Shown: positions 23,809 to 34,363, counted from the first letter of the stretch. The stretch is DNA of 64,000 bases from Mallotus nudiflorus (GCA_947683625.1 CANTUR010000166.1:5845001-5909000), one strand, 5' to 3'. Translations and numbers: made by a program. The notes: generated by a model from the sequence alone, not told the origin.

Positions 23809-24891
23809 CTATAATGCGCAATTCATTTGCCTAGAAGTATGACCCATTCCTACCACTTCAGAATTCAGCTCACCTATGTTGGAATCGATGACTCTAATTT
23901 GCAACTCCAAGCTATTAAGCCTTTTTATCATATTATTCAGAGAAACATCTTCCTCTTCCTTTTCATCTTGCTCTACAGGTGTAGGCAGGATAAGAAAAGC
24001 TCTCCCAATATGGTCAACTCTAACCATTCCCATGGATTCTATCATGCCAGTGTCAATAAAGTGACGACCTGGGACCTTTTCAAAAGGCATATTCTCGATG
24101 TTAAAGTTTAAGTACTTGGCTATAACTGTTACTAGTCCTCCTACTTTAATAGCCCCAGTAGCTTTTGTAGTAACATCTCTCAATTTCCCAGCTAAAGTAT
24201 AATAGACATCAAGTTTTCTATCATTCACCATACAATATAAAATGTTTAGCTCAGTGGTGGTAATCACAGAGTCACCCTTTTTCCTTGGAAACAAAGAATG
24301 TGCCATGAGCCTATGAAGGTACTTGAGTGTGGGCAATCAAATCCTTGATTCTTTTATTAACTGAGCCTTATAAAAAACTCCCCTTTCCCTAGTTAATTCT
24401 CTCCAAAACTCATTCCTATAATATGCAACATTAGCATCCTAATTTTTGGGAAAATCAAATACATCATTGAGTTCAAACAAGCCTAGAGTATGCTCCTCAT
24501 TCCCTAAATGAAAAGTAAGCACAAAGGTATGATCATTGAACTCAAAAGAAGAGAGAAATTCACAAGTAGGGATGGTATAAGAAGGATTATGCATTAAAAT
24601 AAAATTATTCCACCTCATCCTATGAACATACAAATTAATCTTGTCTAACAACCAAATTTCAATCAAGGATGTGGTACTCAAATATCTATTTGGCACAATC
24701 TTCCTACTCATCATTGCTTAAAACTTATTCATATGCTCACCATGCCTAAATTGAATTTGAGAGGGGAAAGGTTTTACGATTTGTTCCTCATCAGCACCAC
24801 CCGAATTATTGGAAGTTCCACCATGTCTTGCTCTTTTGGAAGGATTAGCTTTCTTCTTTGCTATACCCTTCCTCCTTTGATCTTTCTCCAT
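23809..24891 (-). pseudogene. ATHILA ORF1-like gene, upstream copy
   Basis: A single frame of 361 codons runs from ATG at 24891 to the stop at 23809, broken by three internal stops: after HMNKF, after ELNDVFDFPKN, and after KESRI. The N-terminus is basic (MEKDQRRKGIAKKKANPSKR), resembling a nuclear localisation signal. Then come LVLTFHLGNEEHTLGLF-type wording, FWRELTRERGV, HRLMAHSLFPRKKGDS, YCMVNDRKLD and a C-terminal acidic, helix-prone segment (VEQDEKEEEDVSLNNMIKRL). The start was chosen because it lies about 95 bp downstream of a TATA box and opens a frame collinear with the family. Function of the family is unknown. It is the better preserved of two tandem paralogues in this element. Confidence 0.78.
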
Positions 24892-24984
24892 GAGACTTCC
24901 TTCAAAAGAATTGAGAGAATATGTAGAGTGGAGAATGTTGTAGGAAATGGTATAGAGAATGATTTTGTAGAGAGGAGGTAAGTG

Positions 24985-24993
24985 TTTATATAG
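24985..24993 (-). promoter_or_regulatory. TATA box upstream of ORF1-like gene (candidate)
   Basis: The minus strand reads CTATATAAA about 95 bp before the ATG at 24891, with a pyrimidine-rich leader (CTTACCTCCTCTCTAC) between. Spacing fits a plant RNA polymerase II core promoter with a leader of about 65 nt. This would give the gene its own transcript rather than dependence on the LTR. Confidence 0.5.
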
Positions 24994-25029
24994 AGAGTGG
25001 GATGATGGCGAATTGGGTCAAATTTAATA

Positions 25030-25670
25030 AGAAATTGAAAAGGTGGTCAAGGGTTAGGTTTGCTAGGGCTTGGGAAGTGGAAAAGTGGTCAAAATTGGAG
25101 TCCCTAGGGTTTTGGAGAATTGTGGAGTGTTAGGAAGTGGAAATATCCACTTAAAACACAATTTTGCATCTTTTCTAAAAATAGGTTTGTCTCATCACAC
25201 AACCATGCATGAAATGTACACAATCATGTGTTGAGTTTTGGCATCATAAGGTGCATGGCCATGTGCATTTTCCACATGGTCGTGTGACATGATTATCTAG
25301 AAGTGGCAATGAAGACGCACAACCATGTGCAAAATGTGCACGGCCATGCTACCTGTACATGCATACTTTAGAAAATTCGCTGAATTAAAAATTGAATGCA
25401 CATAGACAAGAAATGCATCACAAATTTAACTTATAAGTCACTCAAACAAATATTCCACTAAACATTTAACTCATAAGACCTCTTCTAGAGCTCCAACCTT
25501 TCTTTCATTCCCTAAAATGCACAATAAACAATCATCAAAAATTGAATAAACTTACAAAAACATATAAGAAATAACCAAACAATAAAATAAATAAATAAAT
25601 AAATATACAATTAAAAACAGTCTTGGTTGAGCCCCTAAGAAGCAATCTTTTAATGGTCCATGAGCTCGAC
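25030..25670 (-). other. Spacer between integrase and ORF1-like genes
   Basis: No reading frame is seen. It contains three copies of the CATGTGCA-type palindrome (25204-25228 degenerate, 25260-25278 and 25324-25347), then A/T-rich sequence including an AAATAAATAAATAAAT run near 25585. Confidence 0.65.
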
Positions 25671-27013
25671 CATCAAATTAATACTCCAGTTGATTCCTTT
25701 AAGTATGAAACATGATGGAACTCCTCAAATGTGCTTCCATGGTATAGCTTTAACCTTTGCCCATTCACTTTGAATGTGTCTCCTTTTGTATTGCTCAATT
25801 CCACAGCTCCATAAGGATATGAATGAGTTACTATATATGGTCATGTCCATCTACTTTTTAACTTTCCAGGAAATAATCTGAGCCATGAGTTGAACAATAA
25901 AACTTGATCACCTTCCTTAAACTCCTTGATTCTTACTCTTGCATCATGCCATCTCTTAGTACGTTCTTTATAAATCCTTAAATTTTCATAAGTAGCTTCT
26001 TTTATCTCTTCAAGTTCATTCAACTGTAACATTCTTCTTTCAGCTACCTTCCTGAAGTCAAAATTCAAGGCTTTCACTACCTAGTAGGCCTTGTGTTGAA
26101 GCTCAACGGGAAGATGACATGCTTTGCCATAAACCACCTTGAAGGGAGACATCCCAAGAGGTGTTTTGTAAGTTGTTATATATGCCTACAAAGCATCATC
26201 AAGCTTCTTTGCCCATTCTTTCCTTGACTTACTTACTATTCTCTCCAAAATCTTCTTCAACTCCCTATTACTCACCTCAACTTGGCCACTGGTTTGTGGG
26301 TGATAAGGTGTAGCTACCCTGTGCTTCACACTATAGCGAGCTAATAACGCTTCTATATTCTTGTTGCAAAAGTGTGTTCCCCCATCACTTATGATGACTC
26401 GAGGCATTCCAAATCGAGAGAATAACTTCTTTAAGAACTTACAAACAACCCTTGCATCATTGACTGCACATGTCTGAGCTTCCACCCACTTGGAAACATA
26501 ATCCACACAAACAAGAATATACCTATTACCATCTGACATTGGAAATGGTCCCATGAAGTCAATGCCCCAAACATAAAAAATTTCCACCTCTAGAATTCCA
26601 GATTAAGGCATTTCATCCTTTTTTAAAATCTTTCCACTTCTTTGGCATGCATCACAATGCATCACAAAATCTCTAGCATTTTGAAAAATTGATGGCCAAT
26701 AGAATCCTATTTCATGAACCTTAGCAGCTGTTCTTTATGGTCCATAATCTCCACTATTGACCCTCCCATGATAGTGTTGTAAGATTTCTCCTACTTCCTC
26801 ATTTGTTACACATCTCCTCACCATGCCATCGTTGCATAGTTTCCATAAAAATGGCTCATCCCAAATGTAGAAATTAGCATCATGAATCAACTTTTTCTTT
26901 TGCTGAAGAGTGAACTCTTTTGGAATTTCACCCACTGACAACAAATTTGCTATATCAGCAAACCAAGGAGCACCCATAAATCCTATAACAAAAACCATTT
27001 CATTAGGGAACAT
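25671..27013 (-). pseudogene. Athila integrase
   Basis: The domain inserts element cDNA into chromosomes. Reading from 27013: the zinc-binding region (HYHGRVNSGDYG ... HCDACQRSG) keeps the CxxC pair but has lost the second His. Next is GIDFMGPFP with the first catalytic Asp (about 26555), then ISDGGTHFCN with the second Asp, then HPQTSGQVEVSNRELKKI with the catalytic Glu (about 26275). The C-terminal part (KEFKEGDQVLLFNSWLRLFPGKLKSRW, then a YPYGAVEL and FKVNGQRLK region) ends near 25680. Stops interrupt it at about 26734, 26587, 26186 (TGG to TAG in a DALWAY-type motif) and 25841. All three catalytic positions are still readable, so decay is by nonsense changes rather than loss of the core. 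Confidence 0.88.
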
Positions 27014-27074
27014 CTCCTTAATAGGCTCTTGCTTATCACTTTCCTCTTATTCCAACTCCAACCTTGAAAGATGA

Positions 27075-27626
27075 TCAACTACTACATTTTTTAAATCCTT
27101 TCTTGTCTCTGATCTCAATATCAAAATCTTGCAACAGAAGTAACCATATAATAAGCCTTGGTTTTGAATCCTTTTTGTTCGTTAAATACTTCAATACTGC
27201 ATGATCTATGTATATAATTGCCTTAGATCCAAGGAGGTAGGATTTGAACTTGTTAAAAGCAAATATAACAACCATCATCTCCCTTTTTGTAGTAGTATAA
27301 TTCAATTGAGTATCTATCAATGTTTGGCTCGCATAATAGATCACATGCAACCTATTCTCTTTTCTTTGGCCAAGAACGACTCTTATTGCATGATCACTAG
27401 TGTCACACATTAGCTCGAATGGTATACTCCAGTCTAGTGCCATCACTATAAGAGTAGAAACAAGTGCTTGTTTCAACTTTTCAAAAACCATTTTGCAATC
27501 ATCAGTAAAATCAAAAGGTGAATCTTTTTCAAGTAACTTAAAAAGGGGTTTTGAGATTTTTGAGAAATCCTTGATAAATCGCCTATAGAAGCCTGCATGA
27601 CCAAGAAAAATCCTAACTCCTTTCAC
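27075..27626 (-). pseudogene. Athila RNase H and reverse transcriptase thumb/connection
   Basis: A continuous 183-codon frame. It opens with VRIFLGHAGFYRRFIKDFSKI, the conserved end of the gypsy reverse transcriptase (thumb). It continues into the RNase H domain with LMCDTSDHAIRVVLGQR (first Asp), VIYYASQTLIDTQLNYTTTKRE (Glu), and IIYIDHAVLKYL (Asp; normally YTDH). It ends near 27100 at IEIRDKKG, where the linker to integrase begins. RNase H removes RNA from RNA:DNA hybrids during reverse transcription. This is the best preserved stretch of the Athila pol. Confidence 0.88.
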
Positions 27627-28668
27627 ATTTGTAAGGTACTATAGCTTCTCAATTGCCTCCACCTTTGCTTTATCAACTTGAATGCCTTGAGCTGAAATCT
27701 TATGTCCAAGTACAATACCTTCATCTACCATGAAATGTCACTTTTCCCAATTCAACACCAAATTTGTTTCCTCACAACGTGCTACCACTTGCTCCAAATT
27801 GCTTAGACATCCTTCAAATGGGTTTCATAGATAGAAAAATCATCCATGGAAACATCCATGATCTTCTCCACTAAATATGCAAATATAGCCATCATACATC
27901 TCTAAAAAGTTGTAGGAGCATTACATAACCCAAATGGCATCCTCCTATATGCAAATGTGCCATAAGGACATGTAAAGGTGGTCTTCTCTTGATCTTCTAG
28001 AGCTATTGTAATTTGATTATAGCCTGAGTAACCATCCAAGAAGCAGTAAAAAACGTGTCCTGCTATCCGCTCCAACATTTGATCAATAAAGGGTAATAGG
28101 AAATGGTCTTTCCTTATGGATGAATTCAGTTTCCTGTAATCAATGCACACTCTCCATCCATTCACAACTCTTGTAGGAACAAACTCTCCTTCCATATTTT
28201 GCACAATTGTTATTCCCCTTTCTTTAGCACACACTGAATTAGGCTAACCCAAGAACTATCAAAAATTAGATAAATAATTCCTACATCAAGTAGTTTGACC
28301 ATTTCTTTCTTCACCACCTCTTGTATGTTTGGGTTGAGCCTCCTCTGTCTTTCAATGGTTGGCTTGTGTCCATCCTCCATTAAAATCTTATGCATGCAAT
28401 AAGAGGGACTTATTCCTCTTATATCCAAAATCTACCAACCGATTGCCTTTATTTTTCTCTTCAATATGTTCACCAACAAATCCTCTTGCTCCTTTGTAAG
28501 TTTAGAAGATATAATCATAGGTAAAGTTTGGTCATCACCAAGAAAAGTGTACCTTAAATATTGAGGTAATGGCTTCAAGTCTAGTTTTGGTGGTTTTATG
28601 ATTAAGGGCGGTGTGGGTTCAGTGTTTGGTAGTTGTATGTGTGGTTGGTGCGGGCATTTGAGAGTCAC
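27627..28668 (-). pseudogene. Athila reverse transcriptase
   Basis: The polymerase copies element RNA into DNA. From 28668 the linker (PPKLDLKPLPQYLRYTFLGD) leads to LTKEQEDLLVNILKR and the RT start HPTIERQRRLNP-like wording at about 28345. Core motifs are VNGWRVCIDYRKLNSSIRKDHFLLPFIDQ, FLDGYSGYNQI, TTFTCPYGTFAYRRMPFGLCNAP, and the catalytic MDD at about 27839-27847 (SMDDFSIY). Stops or frameshifts occur at about 28432, 28210-28234 and 27902 (a CAG-to-TAG change in a FQRCM motif), and several times between 27,900 and 27,630. Confidence 0.9.
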
Positions 28669-28779
28669 TTCTTCTTAAGAAGATTGTACCTGTAAGCACT
28701 TCTCAATATTCTCAACTTCTAAAGACCGTGCCAACCTCCGTCATTGGACTTCATTCACACATTCATCAATGACTTCAAC

Positions 28780-29470
28780 TCACATGCAAAAATCTTTGTC
28801 ATAGGGATATTTCATAGTTTCATAGATTTTAAACTTACAGCTCTCATCCCCTACTCTTAATATAAGAGTTCCATCATAGATGTCAATTATTGCTCTAGCA
28901 GTATAAAGGAATGGCACACCAAGGATTAGTGGAACCTCCTCATCTTCTTTAAAGTCAAGGACTGCAAAATCCATTAGAAAAATAAATTTCCAGCCCTTAC
29001 TAACACATCCTCCACTATCCCTTTTAGTTCCTTCACTGTCCTATATGCAAGATGCAATCAAATGCTTGTAGGTTTTGCTTCTCCTAATCCCAATTTCCTT
29101 AAACAGACAAAGGCATGAGATTAATTGAAGCTCCAAAATCACATAAAGCTCTTTGAAAATTTAAATTTCCCACAGAACAAGGAATAGTGAGACTCCCTGG
29201 ATGCTTCCTTTTTAAAGGAATTTTCTTGGAGATGATAGCGCTACACTTTTTTGTGAGTGTGATGGTCTCACATTCTTGCAACTTCCTTTTGTTGGAAATT
29301 AGTTCCTTGAGAAATTTAGCATACTTAGGCATTTGTGAAAGACATTCCACCAGAGGCATGTTGATATGGGGTGCTTTAAACCTCTCTAAAAATTTAGCAA
29401 ATTGTTTATCATGCTCTTGTTTCTTTAATCTTTGAGGGTATGGAGCTTGAGGTTTGTAAGGTTTCACTAG
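28780..29470 (-). pseudogene. Athila protease and gag-protease linker
   Basis: From 29467 a proline- and lysine-rich linker (YKPQAPYPQRLKKQEHDKQF, then FKAPHINMPLVECLSQMPKYAKFLKEL) leads to ALCDFGASINLMPLSV at about 29100-29150. This is the aspartic protease active site in the form usual for Athila elements (D-x-G-A). After a stop/frameshift the C-terminal half (EVPLILGVPFLYTARAIIDI) ends at 28780 with a YDKDFC segment. The enzyme processes the Gag-Pol polyprotein. Confidence 0.88.
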
Positions 29471-30070
29471 TTGTGGTGTAGGTTTCTCTACTACTTGTTC
29501 CTTATTTTTGTTATCACCTTACAGCTTCTCCTCTGTTTGCACTTTAACCCATTCATCCTCTTACTCTTTCTCTTATTCCTTCTTCTTTTCCTACTCATAT
29601 TCTATTGTTGCTTTTGGGATTTGGATCTCAGTTCCACTTCTCAAGGTGATAGCCTTCAACTGTTCTTTTGGATTTTTCTTTGTGTTGCTTAGTAAAGAAC
29701 CTTGATTCCTCATTGACAAAGAATTTGCCAACTGCACCATTTGCACCTTTAAATTATGAATAAAGGAAGAGTGGTTCTTGAACATCAGCTGAGTGTCTTG
29801 ATACATTTGCTTAAATCTTCCTTCCAACCTCTTTGTAGCTTCATCTTGTTGATTCATTTTTATAGACATCACATCCATGAACTTCTCCAACTTGCTCTCT
29901 AGAGAACTTCCAGAAGATAAGTTTATTTCTTGATGGTAATTTGGTTGCTGGTGTTGTACATTATGCCCTACAAAACTAGGTGGTGCTTGTGGCCTCCACT
30001 GGTTGTTTCCTTGATTGCTGTAAGAGAAATTAGGATGATTTCTCTAACTTGGATTATAGGCGCTACCATG
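29471..30070 (-). pseudogene. Athila gag, C-terminal half
   Basis: Gag forms the virus-like particle. From 30060 the frame reads NPS(stop)RNHPNFSYSNQGNNQWRP-type sequence, typical of the C-terminal region of Athila-family gag. It then passes through an amphipathic helix-rich stretch (KLEKFMDVMSIKMNQQDEATK) to KEQLKAITLRSGTEI at about 29650, the usual gag/protease boundary wording. Stops cluster at 29590-29520. The N-terminal half, leader and primer site are gone: this sequence abuts the 18-bp LTR stub at 30071. Confidence 0.85.
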
Positions 30071-30088
30071 CACTTTTCACACTCATCA
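30071..30088 (-). repeat. 18-bp stub of the Athila 5' LTR
   Basis: CACTTTTCACACTCATCA matches 20920-20937, the outer end of the 3' LTR, at 17 of 18 positions. It marks the outer edge of the element. Everything between LTR position 18 and mid-gag has been deleted. Confidence 0.8.
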
Positions 30089-31070
30089 AATTCCTAAGAG
30101 AGAATCACTTGAATTGGTTCAAGACCTTGAGTCCAAGAAAATGCAAGCACTGACCTAGAAAATGTCCAAGATAAAAGAACTGATTAGAGGACAAGGCATG
30201 AGGTATTCATTTAACTTTGATGATATATTGTAAATGGAGGGTGACAAGCCACTTGACAAGTTCAAAATGCCTCAACTATAAAAGTTTGATGGGACTGGAG
30301 ATCCTAGAATTCACTTGAGTCAATACACTATAACTATGAGCACTACAAAAGCACCTCTAGCGGTAGTCACTAGGTTGTTTGTGCTATCCCTGGAAGGAAT
30401 GGTTGTGAATTGGTACTATGGGTTAGAAAAGTCTATTAGAGCTAACTGGAAAGAACTGTGTAATGCTTTTTTGAAACAATATGATTACAATACCATGTTG
30501 GAGGTATCCAATAGGGATCTAGAGTTAAAAAAAATAGAAATCAAATGAGTATTTTTATGATTTCTTAATTTTTTTCATGAATAAAGCATGGATGATGAAA
30601 AACAAGCTTGCTAAGAAGGATCAAGTTAGAATGATAGTTCGTAATGTGTCACCTAATTTGGTCGAGAGGCTACAGATGATAAATCCCAAAGCCTTTATGG
30701 ATTTGTATGATGATGGGTTACAAGCTGAGGAAATTGAGAGTGAGAAAAATAAAACTGCTAGAGGCATAGGAACCCAAAACTACCCAACTAGGGGCACACA
30801 ACAAGGAAGTAATAGCCGAGCTGTAGAGGTGCATGCAGTTCAGCAACCCATGAGATTTTCTAACTTCAACCAGCCATTGTCTAAAGTCCTAGATCGTCTA
30901 ATCCAAAAAGGCCTGCTCAGACCCCTGACCTTTTCCAAACCCCCAAATCCAAATGTCCTTGGCTATGATCCAAATAGTTACTACAAGTTTCATTAAGTAC
31001 CTGGCCATTCCATGGATACATGCATTTGCCTAAAACACGAAATCCAAAACCTGATAAACTCTGGAAAAAT
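30089..31070 (+). pseudogene. Tat gag, core and zinc-knuckle part
   Basis: Continuation of the Tat gag after the nested insert. Order: a Glu/Lys-rich helix (ESLELVQDLESKKMQALT), FKMPQL...KFDGTGDPRIHLSQY at about 30265-30325, VTRLFVLSLEGMVVNWYYGLE (capsid-like retrotransposon gag core), and NWKELCNAFLKQYDYN. A broken stretch follows at 30548-30577. Then come MIVRNVSPNLVERLQMINPK and a zinc-knuckle-like YYKFH...PGHSMDTCICLKHEIQNLI near 30975-31055, in which the first Cys is now Tyr. In-frame stops include TAG after QALT, TAA after FDDIL, TAA after MPQL and TAA in the knuckle; several fit CAG/CAA to TAG/TAA. Confidence 0.85.
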
Positions 31071-31917
31071 CACTGACCCTGAGAAATCAAATTCCAACCC
31101 AAACACTAGAAATAACCCTTTCCCATACTATCAAAATGTTCCACCACCAACCGCTATGATGATCAACTCAGGAGTCAAAGAAGTGCTAGACTCCTTTGAG
31201 AATCTAAACCATGTAAACATTGACAAAGCTCATGAGGCCCCTAAAGGAGTGGAGCATTTATTAGGAGAAACCTCAAGAAAATTTGATTACAAAGTGTTCT
31301 ATTTCAAGCCACCCTCTGCTCATATTCCTATTGATTCAATCATGTCATTAGGATGGGATGACGAGTCTGAAGATGAGTTGTTAAAAGGAGAGATTGGAAC
31401 TGAAACTCCTATGAAGTTATCAAGAGGGGTAGAGGATTTATTAAGGCAGCCTTTGAGCAAGTTTGATTATAAAGTTTTTTACTCTAAGCCCACCTCTGTT
31501 GATAGACCCATGGAAGAGATCATGTTGATAGGATGGGATGATGAGTTTGAAGAAGATGAATCCTTAACCCTAGTACTGTCCTAAGAAGGGGTTGAAGAGT
31601 TGCTAAGCCAACATATGGACAAGCTAAAGGAGCTGAAAGGAAAATAAACATGCATAATGAAAGTTTGGAAAAATGGGAAAAGGGAATGGATCGTTGGGGT
31701 CGTGGACATCTGGTATGATTTTGATAAAGAAAAATCCACTAGAGTTTATATATGGAGTGATAATCTAAATGTGAATCATGTTACTATAAGTGGGAAGAAT
31801 TACCGTATAGTAGAAAAGTAAAATGAAAGGATTGCAAAAAGGGAATAAATAGAAGATGCAGAAGTAGAGGAAGGACAGAAAGAAGACCTAATCCTGGAAT
31901 AACTCAAGAATGCTAAA
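31071..31917 (+). pseudogene. Tat gag-protease linker with tandem repeats
   Basis: An acidic linker of unknown function continues the gag frame to 31584. A unit of about 60 codons is repeated: GVEHLLGETSRKFDYKVFY at 31246, GVEDLLRQPLSKFDYKVFY at 31426, and a degraded GVEELLSQHMDKL at 31588. The first two are each followed by a Pro/Ile-rich segment and GWDDE. Spacings are 180 and 162 bp. From 31600 to 31917 the frame is broken and I recognise no domain. Confidence 0.65.
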
Positions 31918-32520
31918 GTGAATGTAAAGGAATTACTTATGCATTCGAATTGTCACAGAAGGGCTTTGGTTAAAGCTTTGTCGAATAAGAGCATTAAAAT
32001 AGTAGCTACACCTGAGGCTATGGTAGCAAAGGTGATAGAAAAGAAACATGGGCTGATAACATTCTCATATGATGACTTGCCATTGGAGGGAAGAAATCAT
32101 AACAAGACATTATTTATCCCAACTGAAGTAAAAGGGAAGAGAACTAACTTTGTAATGGTGGATGATGGTTCAACTATAAATATATGCTCGCTAAAGATCC
32201 AACCTAATCTAGGTATGAAAGTAGATGAATTGATGGTTTCAAACCTCATAATCAGAGGTTATGGTGACAGTACTAGGAATGTGGAGGGAACATTTTAGGC
32301 TTTGGTCAAAACAGGGCCCGTAGAGTCGACTGTTGAATTTATTATGCTGAACATCCCTGTCACCTATGCCCTGCTATTGGGTAGGCCATGGTTTCATTTC
32401 CTAGGAGGAGTACCTTTAACTATGCACTAGAAAATAAAATTCCCTCATGAAGGAGATGTCGTGACACTAGAAGCTAGAACCAATATAGCTGTGGCATCTA
32501 TACTTGATAAATAGAAGTAA
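31918..32520 (+). pseudogene. Tat aspartic protease
   Basis: The frame opens MNVKELLMHSNCHRRAL. Residues 44-60 (HGLITFSYDDLPLEGRNHN) are the usual lead-in of Tat proteases, and VMVDDGSTINICSL at residues 79-92 is the active site (family form VDxGSxLN). After a stop at 32296 the frame continues to VTYALLLGRPWFHFLGGVP near 32360-32410, the conserved C-terminal LLGRPWxH motif. The enzyme cleaves the polyprotein. The catalytic Asp (residue 82) is retained. Confidence 0.88.
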
Positions 32521-32760
32521 TTGTGTGTTCTGCCTAGTTTCCAAGTTGCTAAAATATTTGATGGGACAAATCCTAGGGTTGCAAAAATGATGGAAAGCAT
32601 GAATTATTGACCTAGATAGGGGCTTAAAAAGAATGAACAAAGAAGTATTGTCCCATGAACATTAAGACCTAAGACCATATGAAGGGTTTGGGATGTACTG
32701 AGGCAGGACCAACTAGTAGAAGAGCAAAAAACAAGGAGAAAGCAAACAGAAACAAGCCCT
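32521..32760 (+). pseudogene. G-patch-like protease/RT linker of Tat element
   Basis: At 32588-32650 the frame reads MMESMNY(stop)PR(stop)GLKKNEQRSIV. This resembles the MGYxPGxGLGKNxQGI segment that I recall between protease and reverse transcriptase in plant Tat elements, a G-patch-like motif thought to bind nucleic acid. It is strongly decayed here, so only position and the Gly/Leu/Lys spacing support it. Confidence 0.5.
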
Positions 32761-34363
32761 TAGGAAGAATTGGACCACTAAGTGAGAACTTCATCAAGTC
32801 AGGGGAGGGCAAGTATTATCTGGGTATCAAAGAATCTATTAATGTGGCTTGAAAGGATGTCCCTAGGTTTGAGATCTTCAAGGAGTAGATTGTGGAAAAC
32901 CTAGTAGCCAACAACAAATAGGAAGTCATTAAGCAAGTAATTGAAAGGATGGGTGATGATGTTGTTGAGGAGCTATTGTGTTGGCCACCTGAGGAGTAAC
33001 CACCCCAGGACTTAGCTACTATCATTAGTAATAGTTTTATTAATGTTATTTATGAAGAAAGTAATGTAATAATGTCCAGTCCTTATACGGATGAGGATGT
33101 TTTTTTTCCTATGGTCAATGATATGAATGTTGGTTTTGCTTACTTATGTGATGTGCATCCTGATAGTTATGTGCATTATAATTTTGATCGGTCATTCATG
33201 TTTGACATTAATTCAATTCAATTCGATTCATTTAACATGGGCATAAATGATAATCCAAAGAACATTTCTATATCACATAATGTAACTCTTGAAGAGAGGA
33301 AAATTTTTGAGAGAATATTAAAAAAAAGAAAGGTAGTATTTTCTTGGACTTATGAAGACATGCCAGGTTTGGATAGGGAAATAGCAGAGCATCACATTCC
33401 AACTCATCCAGAAACTAAGCCAATTAAATAGAAATTGTGCAGGTTAATACCACAATGGACAGAAAAGATAAGGGAGGAAATTGCTAAGAAAATACAGGCC
33501 AACTTCCTAGAAGTAGTAGATTACCCTCAATGGCTAGCAAACATAGTACCTATTCCTAAGAAAGATGGCAAAGTATAGATGTGTGTAGATTTTAGGGATC
33601 TGAACAAAGCCTATCCAAAAGATGACTTCCTGTTACCTCACATTGATGTAATAGTAGATAGCATTGCAACAAGTGCAATGTATTCTTTTATGGATGGATT
33701 TTTTAGGTACAACTAGATAATGATGGTAGTCATAGACAAGATTAAAACAGCTTTCATCATAGAATGGAGGACCTATTATTAAAGGGTGATGCCTTTCAAA
33801 CTGAAGAATGTAGGTGTAACTTATCAAAGAGCTGTTACTACACTTTTCCATAATATGATGCATAAGGAGGTTGAAGTGTACGTGGATGACATGATGGTCA
33901 AATCAAAGACAAGAGGAGGACACTTTGAAGCTTTAGATAAGTTCTTGGTCTGAATTAAGAGGTACAACCTGAGACTTAACCCAAAGAAGTGCATTTTTAG
34001 CTTACTTCAGGGAAGCTATTAGGGCATATAGTGAGCAACCGAGGAATTGAAGTGGATACAGATAAAGTGAAAGCTATCCAAGAAATGCCAGCACTAAAGA
34101 CAAAGAAGGAAATAAGAGGATTCCTTAGTAGGTTGCAGTATATTAGTAGGTTTATTGCAAAACTCACTAATATTTGTGACCCTATCTTTAAGCTCTTAAG
34201 GAAAGATCAACCAGTTAAGTGGAATGATGATTGTCAAAAAGATTTTGATAAGATCAAGGAGTATCTTGTTAATCCACCTATTCTGAAACCACCTAAACAG
34301 GGTAAGCCATTGGTTTTGTACTTGGCTTTAGAAGAGGATGCAATGGGGGCAATGTTAGCATAA
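32761..34363 (+). pseudogene. Tat reverse transcriptase
   Basis: After a degraded linker (32761-33071), an N-terminal segment from 33072 (FPMVNDMNVGFAYLCDVHPD) leads to EERKIFERILKKRKVVFSWTYEDMPGLD at about 33290-33370. The polymerase motifs follow: WLANIVPIPKKDGKV, CVDFRDLNKAYPKDDFLLPHID, FMDGFFRYN(stop)I, RVMPFKLKNVGVTYQRA, and catalytic YVDDMMVK at 33879-33902. The C-terminal SNRGIEVDTDKVKAI and FLSRLQYISRFIAKL segments follow after a 1-bp frameshift near 34001. Stops at 33429, 33714 and others fit CAG to TAG. The polymerase copies the element RNA into DNA; both catalytic Asp residues are intact. Confidence 0.92.

Larger units (their letters stand above)
19644..30088 (-). mobile_element. 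Athila-lineage Ty3/gypsy retrotransposon nested in Tat gag
   Basis: A minus-strand element of about 10.4 kb, read from high to low coordinates: 18-bp 5' LTR stub, gag C-terminal half, protease, reverse transcriptase, RNase H, integrase, two ATHILA ORF1-like genes, polypurine tract, 3' LTR. It sits in the gag of the plus-strand Tat element, so it is the younger insertion. The flanks read GATTC (19639-19643) and AATTC (30089-30093), a four-of-five match that is a plausible decayed target duplication. The primer binding site, 5' leader and N-terminal gag are deleted. Every coding domain has stops or frameshifts, so it is inactive. The lineage call rests on the gag wording (RNHPNFS, KAITLRSG), the ALCDFGASINLMP protease motif and the ORF1-like genes. 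Confidence 0.88.

Noticed and set aside
21802..24891. ORF1-like genes as true envelope proteins
   Set aside because: Position fits an env-like slot, but I see no signal peptide, cleavage site or clear transmembrane helix; ATHILA ORF1 wording explains them better.
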